Shown here one piece after another: positions 47,221 through 60,640 of a stretch of 62,000 nucleotides of DNA (its first letter is position 1; the number at the start of each line of letters is the position of its first letter). Under the pieces are notes generated by a model. It did not search any database and had not been told where the DNA came from. It worked only from the letters and a program-made list of their open reading frames with translations. Source of the stretch: Phoronis australis (Eukaryota > Phoronida > Phoronidae); NCBI GenBank assembly GCA_002633005.1, contig NMRA01000544.1:44479-106478 (forward strand), given 5' to 3'. A program made the translations under genes and the position numbers.

Positions 47221-49010
47221 TGCTTAGGCTCCATGTTGAACGTGAAGTGAACGTGTGAGGCCGGCATTTTTCCTTACCACGTCACAGGGTTGACTTACCT
47301 TTTCGTCTTCAGTCTTGTCGCACAAACGGTAACAATGTGAAGACAGCTGATCTCACGTAAGTGCAGAACGTGATTTTTAGTTGACCTTTCATCGTAAAAG
47401 ATCGTTGCATTTATGCAATTTTTTATTATTTTTGGAAAGTTTAGCCATCCAGACGACGGTGTAGCTTAGAGCATGTGTCTCTAAGTAGTAGTCCACGAGA
47501 GCACCAGCCATGAGCGGCAAGGTGGAGGTCAGCAGATTTTCACCAAATTTGGCACGTAGGTAGTCCTATGGAATTTATAAACAGCGGTAAAATATTTCCT
47601 CAAAATATTGCGTTTTTCTAAAGTTACTATATAGGCTCAAACACATTTTACGGCTTCGCAGCCATGTTTTCACAGTATAAAAACTGTCCAGTTTTAACTG
47701 TTCATATTTTTCCTTGAATGAAAGCTATTGATTTATTATTCACTTGGCATTGTTTAGTGGTGCCTGTAGATTGTTACACAGATGTCTTGAAACACGATTC
47801 CGATTTACCACCCTCATTTAGTGATTTTACTACACTGCCCCCCGTTATGTCATTTTGAGGTTGTGTTCAGTACACTGCTGTACCAAATCTTCCCCCACTG
47901 TTATGAGAATGAAACTTACCCAAAATGTTGACAAAACATGTTACTTTCATTTCGTAAAATAAAAACTTTGTCAGCCAGTTTATTAGTTATATATTTTGGC
48001 ACCTCAAATGTACTAAAATGAGAGATTTTCATATATTTGAGATCGATGCGTGAGCACCGTAAAATCCGATTGTCCTTCATGTTTTTTCCTGAATGTTTTG
48101 AACGTTTTACTACTGATCACTTAGGGCTATAGTACCCCTAAATACCATACATGGCTTATTTTGTAAAAAGCCGATTATCTTCTCCACAGTGAACAGGGTT
48201 AGACATGAACTCAACAAATGTAGGTTATTTTGATTTACAGTAACTGTTGTTTTACTTTGCAATTTCCTCATGGATATTTCTTCACACATATTCAAGTCAC
48301 ATTTTCTGTTGATCAAATGTTCATGCAATGCATTGTAATATCAAATTAATGATCAGTTTGGTTGCATGACCGCTATTTTTCCCACGACTTAAAACAAAAG
48401 ACCGCAGAAATTTTCCTGACGAAATACCGGGTTTGCAGTTCTGTACAAACATTCGAATGACACGACAAACTCCACCACTGTCCATGGCAACTCGTCGCAT
48501 GTTTTTCGCCCATCGGTCCAATCATTGTTTTCCTTTGTTGTGTCACTGTTGGATGTAACAACACAGGTCGCATGGATATAGAACCTTGCGTACATCAGAC
48601 CGTTGCCGATAAGTGCTGGTCATTATATCTTTATTATAACAACGGAAACAATGAAGATGCTAATCTATTGTTCTCTATGCGACCAGGTTTCCCGTGGATG
48701 CCCACATAAATGTAAGAGGAATCCCAAAGTATCCACAAACAATGACCACGCACCTTAGTAACTATTACCGCGCACACGAATCCTTTCCGTGGATCCTAAA
48801 CACCAAATTTTTATATCCGTGTATTGTGTTACATTGCTCATGGTACGGGTTCAGACTCTGTTGTATTAAGATTCCAATCCCCAACCCTGTAATATGTAGT
48901 TTGAGTACAATTTCTAGACAATGCAGGTTTATGGATTTATTCTCCTTCAAATGAAGAGTAAAAATCAAATTCTGCACAGATCACACATCTAAAAAATAAA
49001 ACAATGTTTG
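47221..49010. other. Non-coding interval
   Basis: No supported gene. Overlapping minus-strand ORFs at 48,321-48,595 are short and lack motifs. TTTATT near 49,017 would read AATAAA on the minus strand and could end the transcript proposed below. Confidence 0.3.
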
Positions 49011-50557
49011 ACAATTTTATTCATTATCTTATTTGAAAATTGCCTACCTCGCAGACAACTCATCTAAGTTGAAAATATTCCTTGTAAAAAAATAAAAAAT
49101 ACCAACCACAAACTTCTGTACTACAAAATATGTTTTCGTAATACAATGCAAAGATAACTGTAGAGTCAAAAGTGCAAATGTTATGACTCTAATAAAAAAT
49201 TGCCTTCTAGATCTTTTCAACACTCTAATTGCTACAGGACAGAGTCAACCACACAAAGCTCAAAAAGTCAGGGAATTACATTAAAGGTGATGTAGTCTCA
49301 CTGCGAAAAAGTGATTTCGCAACATCGCTGACAACACTGGAAATCTCTTCTTCACAAACTTGAGGTAGCTGTATTTATCACATCAATGTTCTTATCAAAA
49401 CTAACCACCACAAAATGAAAAATAGGCTTGTCGGTTCCAATTAGGCAGCATTTTACAATGAAATGGTCATGAAAAAATACTTTTGCAATATGGTTTGCAT
49501 TACAATTGCCCTACGATTACAGTTGTACATACATACTAGACCAGTAACAGAACTACCCATGGGAACCATAAATGGTCAATTCGCCAAAAAAACAAGGAGC
49601 CACCAGAGCTAATGTGCCAATACTTTTCAGTACTGCAACAAAAAATCATAAACTCGCCTAAAATCACATAAAACAACTTTTGATTTAGACATTTTACCAT
49701 CACGAAATACAACTGTAGGTATTACTTCCAGGTCACTTTTGAGCAATTTCAGAACTTTAAAAGATCTGGCAATATGCAATTGCTAGAGACCAGACTAATA
49801 GTGTACGATTTCATACACACAGCATGGTCTCAACGAATAGCAAGCTGTCAATTCGCTACAATTCCAGAAATCACTTCCCATCTGGATAAGGAACAAACTG
49901 AGCAAAGTTTATAGAGGTAAATTGTCTAAATCAAAACTTATTACCTCCTGGACAGAATGGGTTTGCAACCCAGGTAGAAAGATAAGTTAACGAAACCAGC
50001 CTAACTGCAACAGGGTCTCAAATTTAAGTAATATATACCCATTTACAAACAAAAATCTATAATGGTAAATAAAATGCGGAAACATAAATTCAGATCAATT
50101 ACGCATCTTCAAGGAAAAGGAATAGTACAGTGGTCAGAAATCATCTAAATGTGATGGCGACACTGAGAAATCCTGTCAGACCAAAAAAGTCCAGTGGGTT
50201 AACAAAATGAACAATGTACCATTACCATGTGGCCCAGGATCATGATCCGTGCCTGGACAAAAATTCAGTCTTAGACTAGGTAAACTTTAGATTTGTGCTG
50301 TTCACACAAGCAGTTCTGGTGCAAACAAAGCTTGCGACAATACACAAGCCTACTTCCCTACACAGCTCTGCTGACACAATAATGGCCCCACTGGATTTAG
50401 CAGATCAGCCAGAGTATTTACAGGTCCAGCCACTGTACTGCTTCCTCCCTTTGAATTTTTACAATGCTACATCCTTGAAAATCGCAGGTTGCCTCTTTCA
50501 ATGCATACTGCACTTCCTCTGTCCCAGTTTCCCCACATTTGCTGAAAGTGGCCTATC

Positions 50558-50824
50558 TCAACAAATTACTTTGGACCTGTTGTAGTATAAGCCAGTAATC
50601 TTTGGCAAATACTTTTTCCCCAACTCGTTCCTCAAGCTACAAATTCTCTTTGACATATCTTCTGGGAGTAGACTTATCGGCCTCTCTCTAGCCCCCTCAC
50701 TTAGTTGTCCAGAAGGGTACCTTCTTTCTGGTTGTGAACTTTTCCATACCCAACCATTACTAATAATCGGCAAGTCTCCAACTTCAGCAGATGCCACTTC
50801 TTCAGCATAAGCCTTTCCTGATTC
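50558..50824 (-). CDS. Candidate terminal exon on the minus strand, product unrecognised
   Basis: On the minus strand a pyrimidine-rich stretch ending ATTTTAG (AG at 50,826-50,825) precedes an 88-codon open frame. It begins ESGKAYAEEVASAEVGDLPI, continues through NGWVWKSSQPERRYPSGQ and LPEDMSKRICSLRNELGKKY, and ends YYNRSKVIC-stop at 50,558. The composition looks protein-like and the frame is open from the acceptor. About 1.5 kb of AT-rich sequence follows to a minus-strand AATAAA near 49,017, which could be a 3' UTR. No upstream exon was found, and I do not recognise the family. Confidence 0.35.
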   Translation of the reverse strand, partial: ESGKAYAEEVASAEVGDLPIISNGWVWKSSQPERRYPSGQLSEGARERPISLLPEDMSKRICSLRNELGKKYLPKITGLYYNRSKVIC

Positions 50825-50826
50825 CT

Positions 50827-52290
50827 AAAATTGTATTAATGAAAAATTAAACATATAAAATTTAATGTGGCCATTTCGGCTCAGAAAATATGAATACCAA
50901 GCTAAAGTGAAGGCATCAATATTTTTGACGGCGTTAGCATGTTTAATTAACTTCATAATTGCATAAAATCATTGGTAGACAAAACATACTCACTAGTCTC
51001 TAAAAGTAGTTCATGGGCAGAAGTCATGTTACACATTTGGTGGTTGTTATGAAAAGTTATGACTACCTATTTTCTATGCCAATGTATACATGTAGTTGCA
51101 TAAACATCAACACGTTTGAATAAGATATGATTAAGCAATAAGGTCCAAGTTATAAGCAATCACGGTGTGTCAATAAAAGTATTTTGCATGAATGACGCGC
51201 TTCTAAAAATATTCCTCAGGGTCGGACCCTGGAGTTTAGTGATTCCTACCTGAGCTTACACGAAGCAGGACGTTGAGCCTTGACTTAACGTTTTTGGTCA
51301 TTTTTCAGACCTCTATCAGATTTCTCCTCTAGTGTGTAGTGGATGTTCTAAGTGTCTTTGGCGACGCCAATATATCTCGAGTGTTTCAGCGATGATTCGG
51401 TTAAGTGAATCTAATACGGTAGATTATGTAGCTCCTGCACACCTGCCTCCGAGGCAGACATTGAGACAGACTACTCTGGTCAGGAGGACACGTTCCACCA
51501 CCACATCAGCTCCACGTACTCTTACAAGGTGCTCAAATGTCTCGCTCTATACCTTGTGCATTTCCCTAGAGTTTCCAAAGTTGTTTCTCTCCGCAATTTG
51601 TAGAAATACCACATTCGATGCGACTGGCAGTGCCAGATAAATACATAAATTTGCAAACCCGCACTTTAGGTCAGCCATCATTCAACTAACGCATTGTAAG
51701 CTTTAGTTTGGTATTCAGACGAATTGGATGAACAAATTAAGTGTAATTTCATATTTTATTGGGAAATGCTAGTGTTCTCAAAATTAATTAAAAACATTTA
51801 AGCAAACCAATTGTTTTAATTATTGTATTATACCACGGCATATTAATGCGTAGAAACGGCGCACAACTAGTGACTGGTTTAACATGACAAATACACATAC
51901 GCGGTCTGAAAATAGTGAAATTCAGACACCTATTACCAAGGCTGCCTGAAGGGCTGACAAAGTTTTTATTGTATTAATTTCGAGGGCATGAAGTCTTCTG
52001 CATGTCCATGTTATTATTTTTAGTTTTCTCGAGGGGGGCAGCTTCGCTATAAGGGTACAGCTTACTGCTGGTTTTTCATAAGACGGAAATGTACCTCCAC
52101 GGAAACAGTTCCAATGTTACCATGGTAACCGATATTGCAGTGTCGTTGCCGTTTTTACTGACATTGGTCATGAACCTATCATGTGATATCAAAATTGTTC
52201 AGAAAAGATTCTGTTTGAAGCAGAAACTGGAGTAGAAAATTTGGTCAAAAATGACTTATTCCACAACAAGAAATTGACTCATTTTGCCCC
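50827..52290. other. Mostly non-coding interval
   Basis: A 102-codon plus-strand frame at 51,332-51,640 has a cysteine-containing start and a Thr/Arg-rich middle, with no motif I recognise. The rest is AT-rich without features. Confidence 0.25.
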
Positions 52291-52469
52291 CTAGAACACT
52301 TCCCTTGTATCCCTTAAACCACCAAACTTTGTGGTGTCATACTTCACCCATTTTCTCTCTTCCCTAATGTGATTTATCAGACTAAACATGGATCCCAATG
52401 GTTGACCCCCCACCTTGTCGCTTGTTGGTTGTACAGTGGTCGGTGGATCCGTGGACTGATACTTAACTT

Positions 52470-53600
52470 CCATGGTGATCCAAAGACTGGTATCTCTTGC
52501 TGTGGAAGTTCTAGTGGATGATGTGGAATTAGAAAATAGTGCGTCTAAACAAGAATGTAAAGGTTTTGATCTTCACACACAGAAGCGCAAAGCTAGTGTG
52601 GAAGAGGTGTATACTGAGAATCGTCGAAATGACGGGAGAGAAAGCGTAATGTCGCTCCTTCCTCAAAATGACAAGCGAGGAATTCGTCGACTCTGTACTG
52701 AGATCAATTGTAGCTGAGGAGCTTCAGAGAGCTCAAAATGAAACCGGCGACATTCCCAACGAGGCAAAGTGAGGATTGGATGACGGCGATGTTAATGAAT
52801 TTGACGACACCTTGCTGAGAGCAATTGTTGCTGAGGAAGAACAGCAAGCTGAATACAAAAGCAACGACATTCGTAACGAGCAAAATTGTGACGCAGATGA
52901 CGGTGATGTCAACGAATTTGTCGACTCTCTATTGAGAAACATAATAGCCGAGGATTTGTTTAGAGCCACCGACTTCCATACTGAGATGAAAGGCGACTTT
53001 TGTGACCCAGAAAACCTACCGGAGGACGAACGCGATATGAAGGGAGCCGTACACTTGGCGATGTCTAACGAGACGCATCATGTGCAATGCTCAGACAAAG
53101 AAGCCGAAACTTGCAGCAAAAAGCTTTGGGACAACGGAGAAAATCTTGGAGACTTGGAGCAAAAGCGCTAAACAAAACAATGTGCGGTCATCTGTAAGAG
53201 AGCACAAGAAACCAGGCGACAGACAACACCCAACTCAAATCAAGAAGCAGTTTAAAGAAGTGAGTCTTGCCGAGGGTGGCATTGTCTGGCCGGATGAAAT
53301 GGAGCAGGGAGTCGTTTGTTCACCTGGGCCTGTCCCAACACCATCCCCTAAGTCAGAGAATGTTCCTGTGGAACCATGTACAAGCACATGCAACAAAAAG
53401 ACAGATGGGATTTTTAGAAGACTCAGGCGGCGATTGAGAAAACGACGTTCACTTGTCGTATCGAGCGATAATCTACCGAGTAACAACCGTCCGTCGCGAG
53501 GACGTATTTTGCTTTGCTGCTGGGCCTGTCACAAGAATGATTGATTGGACACAGTGGAGTGATTCCATGAAAAACTTTTTTCTTTATGTATAATAAACCA
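52470..53600 (+). pseudogene. Unrecognised repeat-containing ORF cluster (gene or decayed gene)
   Basis: Three overlapping open stretches in successive frames: 52,472-52,717; 52,668-53,171; 53,080-53,544. The middle one carries three copies of a short acidic module: EEFVDSVLRSIVAEE (from 52,677), NEFDDTLLRAIVAEEE (from 52,794) and NEFVDSLLRNIIAEDL (from 52,911). A TGA at 52,770-52,772 interrupts the frame between modules 1 and 2, yet the frame continues unchanged after it. The last stretch is proline-containing and ends with an Arg-rich block (RRLRRRLRKRRS) and a cysteine cluster LLCCWACHKND. AATAAA near 53,591 would suit a transcript end. It could be a spliced gene, a gene broken by indels, or a non-autonomous element. 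I do not recognise the protein. Confidence 0.4.
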
Positions 53601-56600
53601 CGCAACTCTTGTTTGTGCGAGTGATCAATGCGTACCAATTTGTTATATTCGTGAATATACTAATAAAATGTGCGTGGAATCCATAGTAATTGTCACTATG
53701 AACAAAACTGATTATCCGTATTGAAATTTCTACAAATGACGGGTCATAAAACTTAGCCTGCCTGTCATTGCGGTCAAAAAATAATCCCCGGGTATCATGT
53801 TCAATCTCCGGCGGTCTTTTTTTTTTGGTGAGTCGGTCCCATTTTCTGCTGCGGCGGTCCCATTTGATCCCCGTAGGTTCTGAATTGTGGTGAGTCGGTC
53901 CGATTTGGAGGACCGGCGGTCATGTTGTTTCTCACCCATGACAGTGCACGGTCATCAAAATTGGACCTCCACAATCTGATTGACATATGCAAAATTGAAG
54001 GTTAATTCTATCATTGAGCGACCTTGCAAGAAGTGACATTCTGTAACAAGAAGCTGTGTGATTTAAAAAAACGGAGTACAGAAGTAATCAATTCCATCAG
54101 TGTGACTTCTCTCCGTGAGCAACAAGTTTTTTAATAAAAACACAAAATGGGCGACTGCGTGGATGCCCACGACGGATACCTCAATACGACAAGGTTTATT
54201 ACTTCAAAAAACAGAAACTGAACAGCTATTGGGGCTATCTGTTTGGTTATCAACCTTTAACTAATGACTTTAAATTTTGTTTCAACAAAAAAGGAAGAAA
54301 TAGACTCACGTAACGGGGGACTTGAAAAATATAGTTTTGCATCGAATTTAACTGAAAAAAAACCAACGAATTAACGTTATGTGTAAAAACTGCGCCTTAA
54401 ATACTTTATCGATTTTTTGGAATACTTGCACGAATGACTAAGTGCAAATTTAAAGTGCATTGATGCTATCTGTGCTGCAAACAATTGGCCACTCTAACAA
54501 TGATGTCCTTGCTAGTGCAATGGTAATTGACAAAAGTTTCATGAATTTTCTCTTCCGTTTGTTTCCCTGCCTTTCTTTTCGCCGCTATCCCTGGTAGTCC
54601 ACGCCTATACAAGTTAAAGGAGAATGCCACCCGATTTAATTAGTCCTTTTTGCCGTATTAATCGGTCTATATCCACATCGCCTTGCATACGGTTGACCTT
54701 AACTTGCCAAGAGGTGTCGCGTTAACCTGTGAGGAAAATGAGGTTCATATGTAGAGTGAATGCCGCTATGTTGCGGTGCATCGTTCCCGCTTAAGCAGCT
54801 GCGAGGAAAGCGGGTATATCGTTTTTTATTCTTCCTCGAGAGTCCGAAATGCTTAGGAAGTGGCTCACGGTAGTGAAGAATGAAATGTACTCTATAAATA
54901 GCAAGTATGAGGCCGTGGAACATCTCCGTGTCTGTGGCCTGCAGACGTAGACAGGGGATGACGAATGCTTACCAAATAACTCAATACGTTCCGTTGTCTG
55001 ATCTTGTCCACGGCGCCTCTCTAGTTTTTCTTCATCACTGTATTCCTGTTCGAATTGATAGCCTGTAAAACTTAAAGATCCACCTGCGAAGTAGGGACTG
55101 ATGAGCTCTAGCTCGTCCTAAGTCGGGATTGCCATGTTGGCGTTTATTACTGAGCCTTCTGTTTCAAAATGAATTATTCTAGCCATAACCAATACCAATA
55201 AAAAACTGAAACAAAGTATGTCTAATTAGATGCAATTGTAATGCCTTTGGAGTGTTGGTGAGTGCAAATGATTTGAGAAGCCAGCAATGAATAAATCACT
55301 GCGTTACCGGCTTTACGTGCAATGAAATTAATTGACCGGGGACACCGAGGCCGTGTGAGCTCATGCTAATTTAGTGTTTGCTGGCAGATACTGTTGTGGA
55401 AAAACTCGATTTTCATCCCACAGTCAGATTTTAGGGGAATCTTTATTTACATTTGCATTACTCAAATAATGATTGTCAATGTACAACTTCTGCCCTGACG
55501 GTGCTATGGCCAAAGCGGAACCTGAATTCGCGGCCCCCGACGAGTAAGTAGATTTGCAGTTTCGTGGCTAATTCACCAACATAATCGCGTGCACATAAGG
55601 CTACTTTGGCTCACTAGATAGTATTTTCTTGACTGGAAGTTTAGTTTCCACTGAACTTTGGCTTCTTTACGTTCATGATGTCTGATCAGTTTCCGAGCCA
55701 CGGCCGGGATAACGCCGGAGTGAATCCGGCCGGCCGCGACGGGCCTGATCGGGCTCCGAGTCACTGGCCTGGATAACAAGCGTTTTGTGTTTAGAACTAC
55801 AAAAATCACAAGTCTAAACAACACAGATGTAGGTTCTCCTGTCTGTATCTCACGGAAAATATTTCGAAATTATCTCCGAACAGACCCCAAACTCCTGCTA
55901 CGGACCTTATAGGCCTGTCGAACTTTGTAGGCTACGGTGTGTCCAAATACCAATAAATCCGTAAGAGCGAAATAAAACAACACGTTTTTATACGTACTCG
56001 GTGTATTTTTAAGGGTTATACATCGAAGTTTGATGATTTATTGGTGTTAAACAATGGCTTCAAGCGATCAGCTGACACCAGTAACCCGTGTTGTGAACTA
56101 CTGAAAACACTGCGCGTGAAACCGATGACGTCATTGGATAATTTCAACACCTCCGTCTGCAGTCACGTGTCAGGTAACGCAACTTTACGTGTCGTTATGG
56201 AGAACTACTCGATCTAAATTGATGCAGATTAGGTTGTTTTTGGGTGGCATGCTCCTTTAACACGAACTAATTATGACGCCTGAAAACTTTAGGGAAGCAC
56301 AAGCCCCACCCCTGCTTCTTATGTCCCTTTGTAAATATTTACTCTGACGTGGAACATTCCCTGGTTGACATCAAATTCATCACAACCCTTCCGTCAACGC
56401 CAACACACCTATTTCGTGTTCCAGGCACAGGTCACGTGTTGCTGTCAGGTATCACATGGAGCTGTTCGTCAATTGTTAGTGAAACAACTTTGAATGGAGT
56501 TGACTGCCACAGCACCATACCACTCTAGTCCACTCGTCAGTGAATTGTTGGACGAATGAAATCAATTAGCTGATACCAACAACTAATAAAAATCCTCCAC

Positions 56601-57290
56601 GGGTTGTCCTCATGCTTTCTTTGAAGGGTACCTCCTTTGAATGTGACAGTCGTCACCGCCAATAGAGACGTGGTATTGTTATTCGCTGTCGGTGGTCTTC
56701 GTCCCGTGAACTAAATCGTGACGTTAGTCGGTTACATTCGAGGCACACAATCGACTGAACGCTCTTTGCGATTAGACACACTTTTGCACCCGTCTGTCAT
56801 CATCAAGGAAAGCGGCTGTCACATGAGATGCGCAGCTTAGATTCATTGTACGAAGTAAGGGCATGCAGTTGACCAATAGTCACATGACTGTATAAATGTT
56901 CTTTTTGTTTATTTTAGTTTAACGGATGGGGCGCAAAGGTGTGCATCACTCAGCCACAGACATGGGAGCTCGGCAGTCACGATTATGACGCCATGATGCG
57001 CTGGAAGTGCGCTTGCCACTATCGAAGATTTGATTGCTGACTGTTTGAATATAACTCTGCACAATCTAACCTTAACTATAACACTAACGCACTAACGAAA
57101 GCACCATAACCCCAGCCAGTAATCAAATCTTTTGAGGGTGGTTCCTTTCTTCCTCACGAACTTTACCCGAGGGATGGCATTGTGACGACCGATCCAGATG
57201 GTTAAGAACACCACAGAGGGCGGTTGCAGGAACAAGAATTCGGGCAAGTATGCAATTGCTAAGATTGTCTGTGTTCTGAAGTATATTGTG
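53601..57290. other. Non-coding interval with small local repeats
   Basis: At 53,805-53,930 GGCGGTC and GGTGAGTCGGTCC words repeat. At 55,680-55,780 a unit of about 64 bp (TGATC...CTCCGAG...GGATAAC) occurs twice. No coding region or RNA is supported; short ORFs (54,699-54,923 minus, 55,573-55,824 minus) lack motifs. Confidence 0.35.
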
Positions 57291-60029
57291 TGTCGTGTGT
57301 AATTCATGTAATTGACTTGCTATCATGTATAGTATGTGTTTCCTGCATTACTTGACTTATCATGTTTATTGTTTTTTTGTTTTCTAATTGACCAGTTACC
57401 ATGTTTACTAAGTGTCGTGTATATTGAGTTGTTACCATAATTATTGTGTCAATGTTATCGTGTATATTATTTGTCATATGTCGTACATATTTTGTGATTT
57501 GTTGCCTTGTATCGTCTTACGTGTACATTAAATTGCATTGTTGTGAAGTTTATCAAGTGATGTATATTAATTAATTCATGTGTGTTGTGGAGGGTGTATA
57601 CTTGTTGAATTGCTATTGTGTAACATGTTCAATAATTGATCTCTTCCTCCTAAAGATTAAGAAGACGACAGACGGCGGCCGCCAGGACATCAAACAGGTC
57701 AAGTATTCAATTATTTAAATTGTCAGTATCATCATGTATAATACTTGTCACGTATATTATTGTTCATTGTGTGTTTTAAGTATATTAATTGACCTGCTTC
57801 CATTTTTATTGTGTGTCGTGTGTATTAATTGTCAAGTTATTATGTTTGTGTCGTGCATATTATTTGATTTCTTACCATGTATTGTGTGACGTGTAAATTA
57901 ATTGCAATTTTATCAAAGGTATTATGTGGTGTATATTGCTCGATTTTGTATCATGTATGTTGTGGGTGTTGTTTATTTCGTAATTTGCTACTGTGTAATC
58001 TGTATATTAATTGACCTATTCCTCCTAAAGATTGAGAAGACGACAGACGGCGGCCGCCAGGACATCACACAGGTCAAGTATTGAATTATTTACATTGTCA
58101 GTATTATCAGGTATCTTATTTGACCTTCTATCATGTTCATTGTGTGTTTTATGTAACTGTATTAATTGACCTGCTTCCATGTTTATTATGTGTCGTGTGT
58201 TTTAATTGCCAAGTTATTACGTTCGTGTGTCTTGCATATTATTTGATTTTTTACCATGTATTGTGTGACGTGTACATTAATTGCACTTTTATCAATGTTT
58301 TTATGTGGTTTATATTACTTGACTTTGTATCATGTATGTTGTGGGTGTTGTATATTTCTTGATTTGCTATGTGTAATCTGTACATTAATTGACCTATTCC
58401 TCCTTAAGATCAAGAAGAAGACAGGCGGCGGCCGCCAGGACATCACACATGTCAAGTATTCAATTATTTAAATTGTCAGTGTTATATGTGTGTAATATTT
58501 GTCGTGTATTTTAATTGACTTTTTATCATGTTCATTGTGTGTTTTATGTATATTAATTGACCTGCTTCCATGTTTATTATGTGTCGTGTGTATTATTTGT
58601 CAAGTTACTGTGTTTGTGTGTCGTGCTTATTATTTGATTTCTTACCATGTATTGTGTGACGTGTACATTAATTGCACTTTTATCAATGTTATTATGTGGT
58701 GTATATTACTTGACTTTGTATCATGTATGTTGTGGGTGTTGTATATTTCTTGATTTGCTATGTGTAATCTGTACACTAATTGACCTATTCCTCCTAAAGA
58801 TTGAGAAGACGACAGACGGCGGCCGCCAGGACATCACACAGGTCAAGTATTCAATTATCTAAATTCTCAGTAGTATAATGTATATCACATGTCTTGTATA
58901 TTAATTGGCTTTATATCATGTTCATTGTGTGTTTTGTGTATATTAATTGACCTGCTTTCATGTTTATTGTGTCGTGTGTATTAATTGTCAAGTTATTATG
59001 TTTTTTGTCGTGCATATTGTTTGATTTCCTACCATGTATTGTTTGCCGTGAACATTAATTGCAATTTTATCAAGGGTATTATGTGGTGTATATTATTTGA
59101 CTATGTATCATGTATTTTGTGGGTGTTGTATATTTGTCTAATTGCTACTGTGTATTCTGTACATTAATTGACACATTCCTCCTTAAGATTACGAAGAAGA
59201 CAGACGGCGGCCGCCAGGACATCACAGGTCAAGTATTCAATTTCTTAAATTGTCCGTGATATTATGTATATTATTTGTCGTGTATTTTAATTGGCTTTTT
59301 ATCATGTTCATTTTGTGTTATGTATACTAAATGACCTGTTATCATATTTGTTGTTTGTCGTTTACATAAATGGACCTTTTATCATGTTTATTGTGTGCCG
59401 TTTATATTAATGGAACTGTTGTCATGTTTATTGTGTCTTTTATATGATTTGTTTTGTTATTATGTATTGTGTGTAGTGTACATTGATTGAATTGTTATCG
59501 TGTGTATACATTGATGTATATTAATTGACTTCTGGTCATGTATGTTGTGGTTGGTGTATGTTTGTTGAATTGCTACTGTGTATCATGTGCATTGATTGAT
59601 CTACTTAAATTCTCAGTGTTATCATGTATTTTACAAGTCGTGTTTATAAATTGACATTTTATCATGTTCGTTGTGTGTTTTGTGTATATTATTTGACCTG
59701 TTTCATGTTTATTGTGTGTCGTGGGTATTAATTGTCAAGTTCTTATGTTTGTGTGTCGTGCATATTATTGATTTCTTAAGATTATTGTGTGACGTGTTCA
59801 TTAGTTGCAATTTAACAAGGGTATCATTTGGCGTATATTAGTTGAATTTGTATCATGCGTGTTGTTGGTGTTATAGGGTTGTTGAATTGCTACAGTGTAA
59901 TTTGTACATTAATCGACCTATTCGCTCTAAAGACGGACGACAGACGGCGGCCGCCAGGACAGCACACAGTTCAATATTCAATTACTTAAACTTTTTGTGT
60001 TATCATGTACGTAATTTGTCGTGTATATT

Positions 60030-60030
60030 N
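60030..60030. other. Single N with duplicated flanks (assembly join)
   Basis: About 110 bp ending at 60,029 are repeated almost exactly from 60,031 to about 60,140. Confidence 0.85.
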
Positions 60031-60639
60031 CTATTCCTCCTAAAGACGGACGACAGACGGCGGCCGCCAGGACATCACACAGGTCAATATTCAATTACTT
60101 AAACTTTTTGTGTTATCATGTACGTAATTTGTCGTGTATATTAATTGACTTTTTATCATGTTTATTGTGTTTGTTGTGAATATTAATTGACCTGCTTTCA
60201 TGTTTATTGTGTGTCATGTGTATTAATTTTCAATTTATTATGTTTGTGTGTCGTGTATATTATTTGATTTCTTACCATGTATTGTTTATCGTATACACTA
60301 TTTGAATTTTTTCAATGGTATTATTTAGTGTATATTACTTGACCTTGTATCATGTATGTTGTGGGTGTTGTATATTTGTTGACTTGCTTGTATTTTTCAT
60401 GAATATTATCTGACCTGTTCCTCCTTAAGAATAAGTAGGCGACAGTCGGCGGCCGCCACCACATCAAACAGGTCAAGTATTCAATTGCTTAAATCGTCAG
60501 TTTTATCTTTTATATTATTTGTCGTGTATACAATTTGACTTTTTGTCACGTTTATTTTGTGCCTTGTCTATTAATTGACTTATTATAATGTATACCGTGT
60601 GACGTGTATTATTGTATACTAATTGAAGTTCAGGAGGAC

Positions 60640-60640
60640 N
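60640..60640. other. Single N with duplicated flanks (assembly join)
   Basis: The roughly 100 bp before the N (from about 60,538) are repeated from 60,641 to about 60,742 with only a few mismatches. Confidence 0.85.

Noticed and set aside
47459-47545. TGTAGCTTAGAGCA-like Pol III A box followed by possible tRNA-like sequence
   Set aside because: No B box or foldable T-arm was found at the right distance.
52291-52473. 60-aa minus-strand ORF starting back-to-back with the 52.47-kb plus ORF, suggesting a bidirectional gene pair
   Set aside because: The peptide has no recognisable family and no splice or polyadenylation support, so it is too weak to annotate.
54540-54960. Possible structured RNA or coding exon around the 54.7-kb minus ORF
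   Set aside because: No recognisable fold, splice context or protein family.
57902-59167. Several 60-93-aa ORFs in the satellite with cysteine- and tyrosine-rich sequence
   Set aside because: They recur with the repeat period, change frame between units and reflect the AT-rich subunits rather than a protein.
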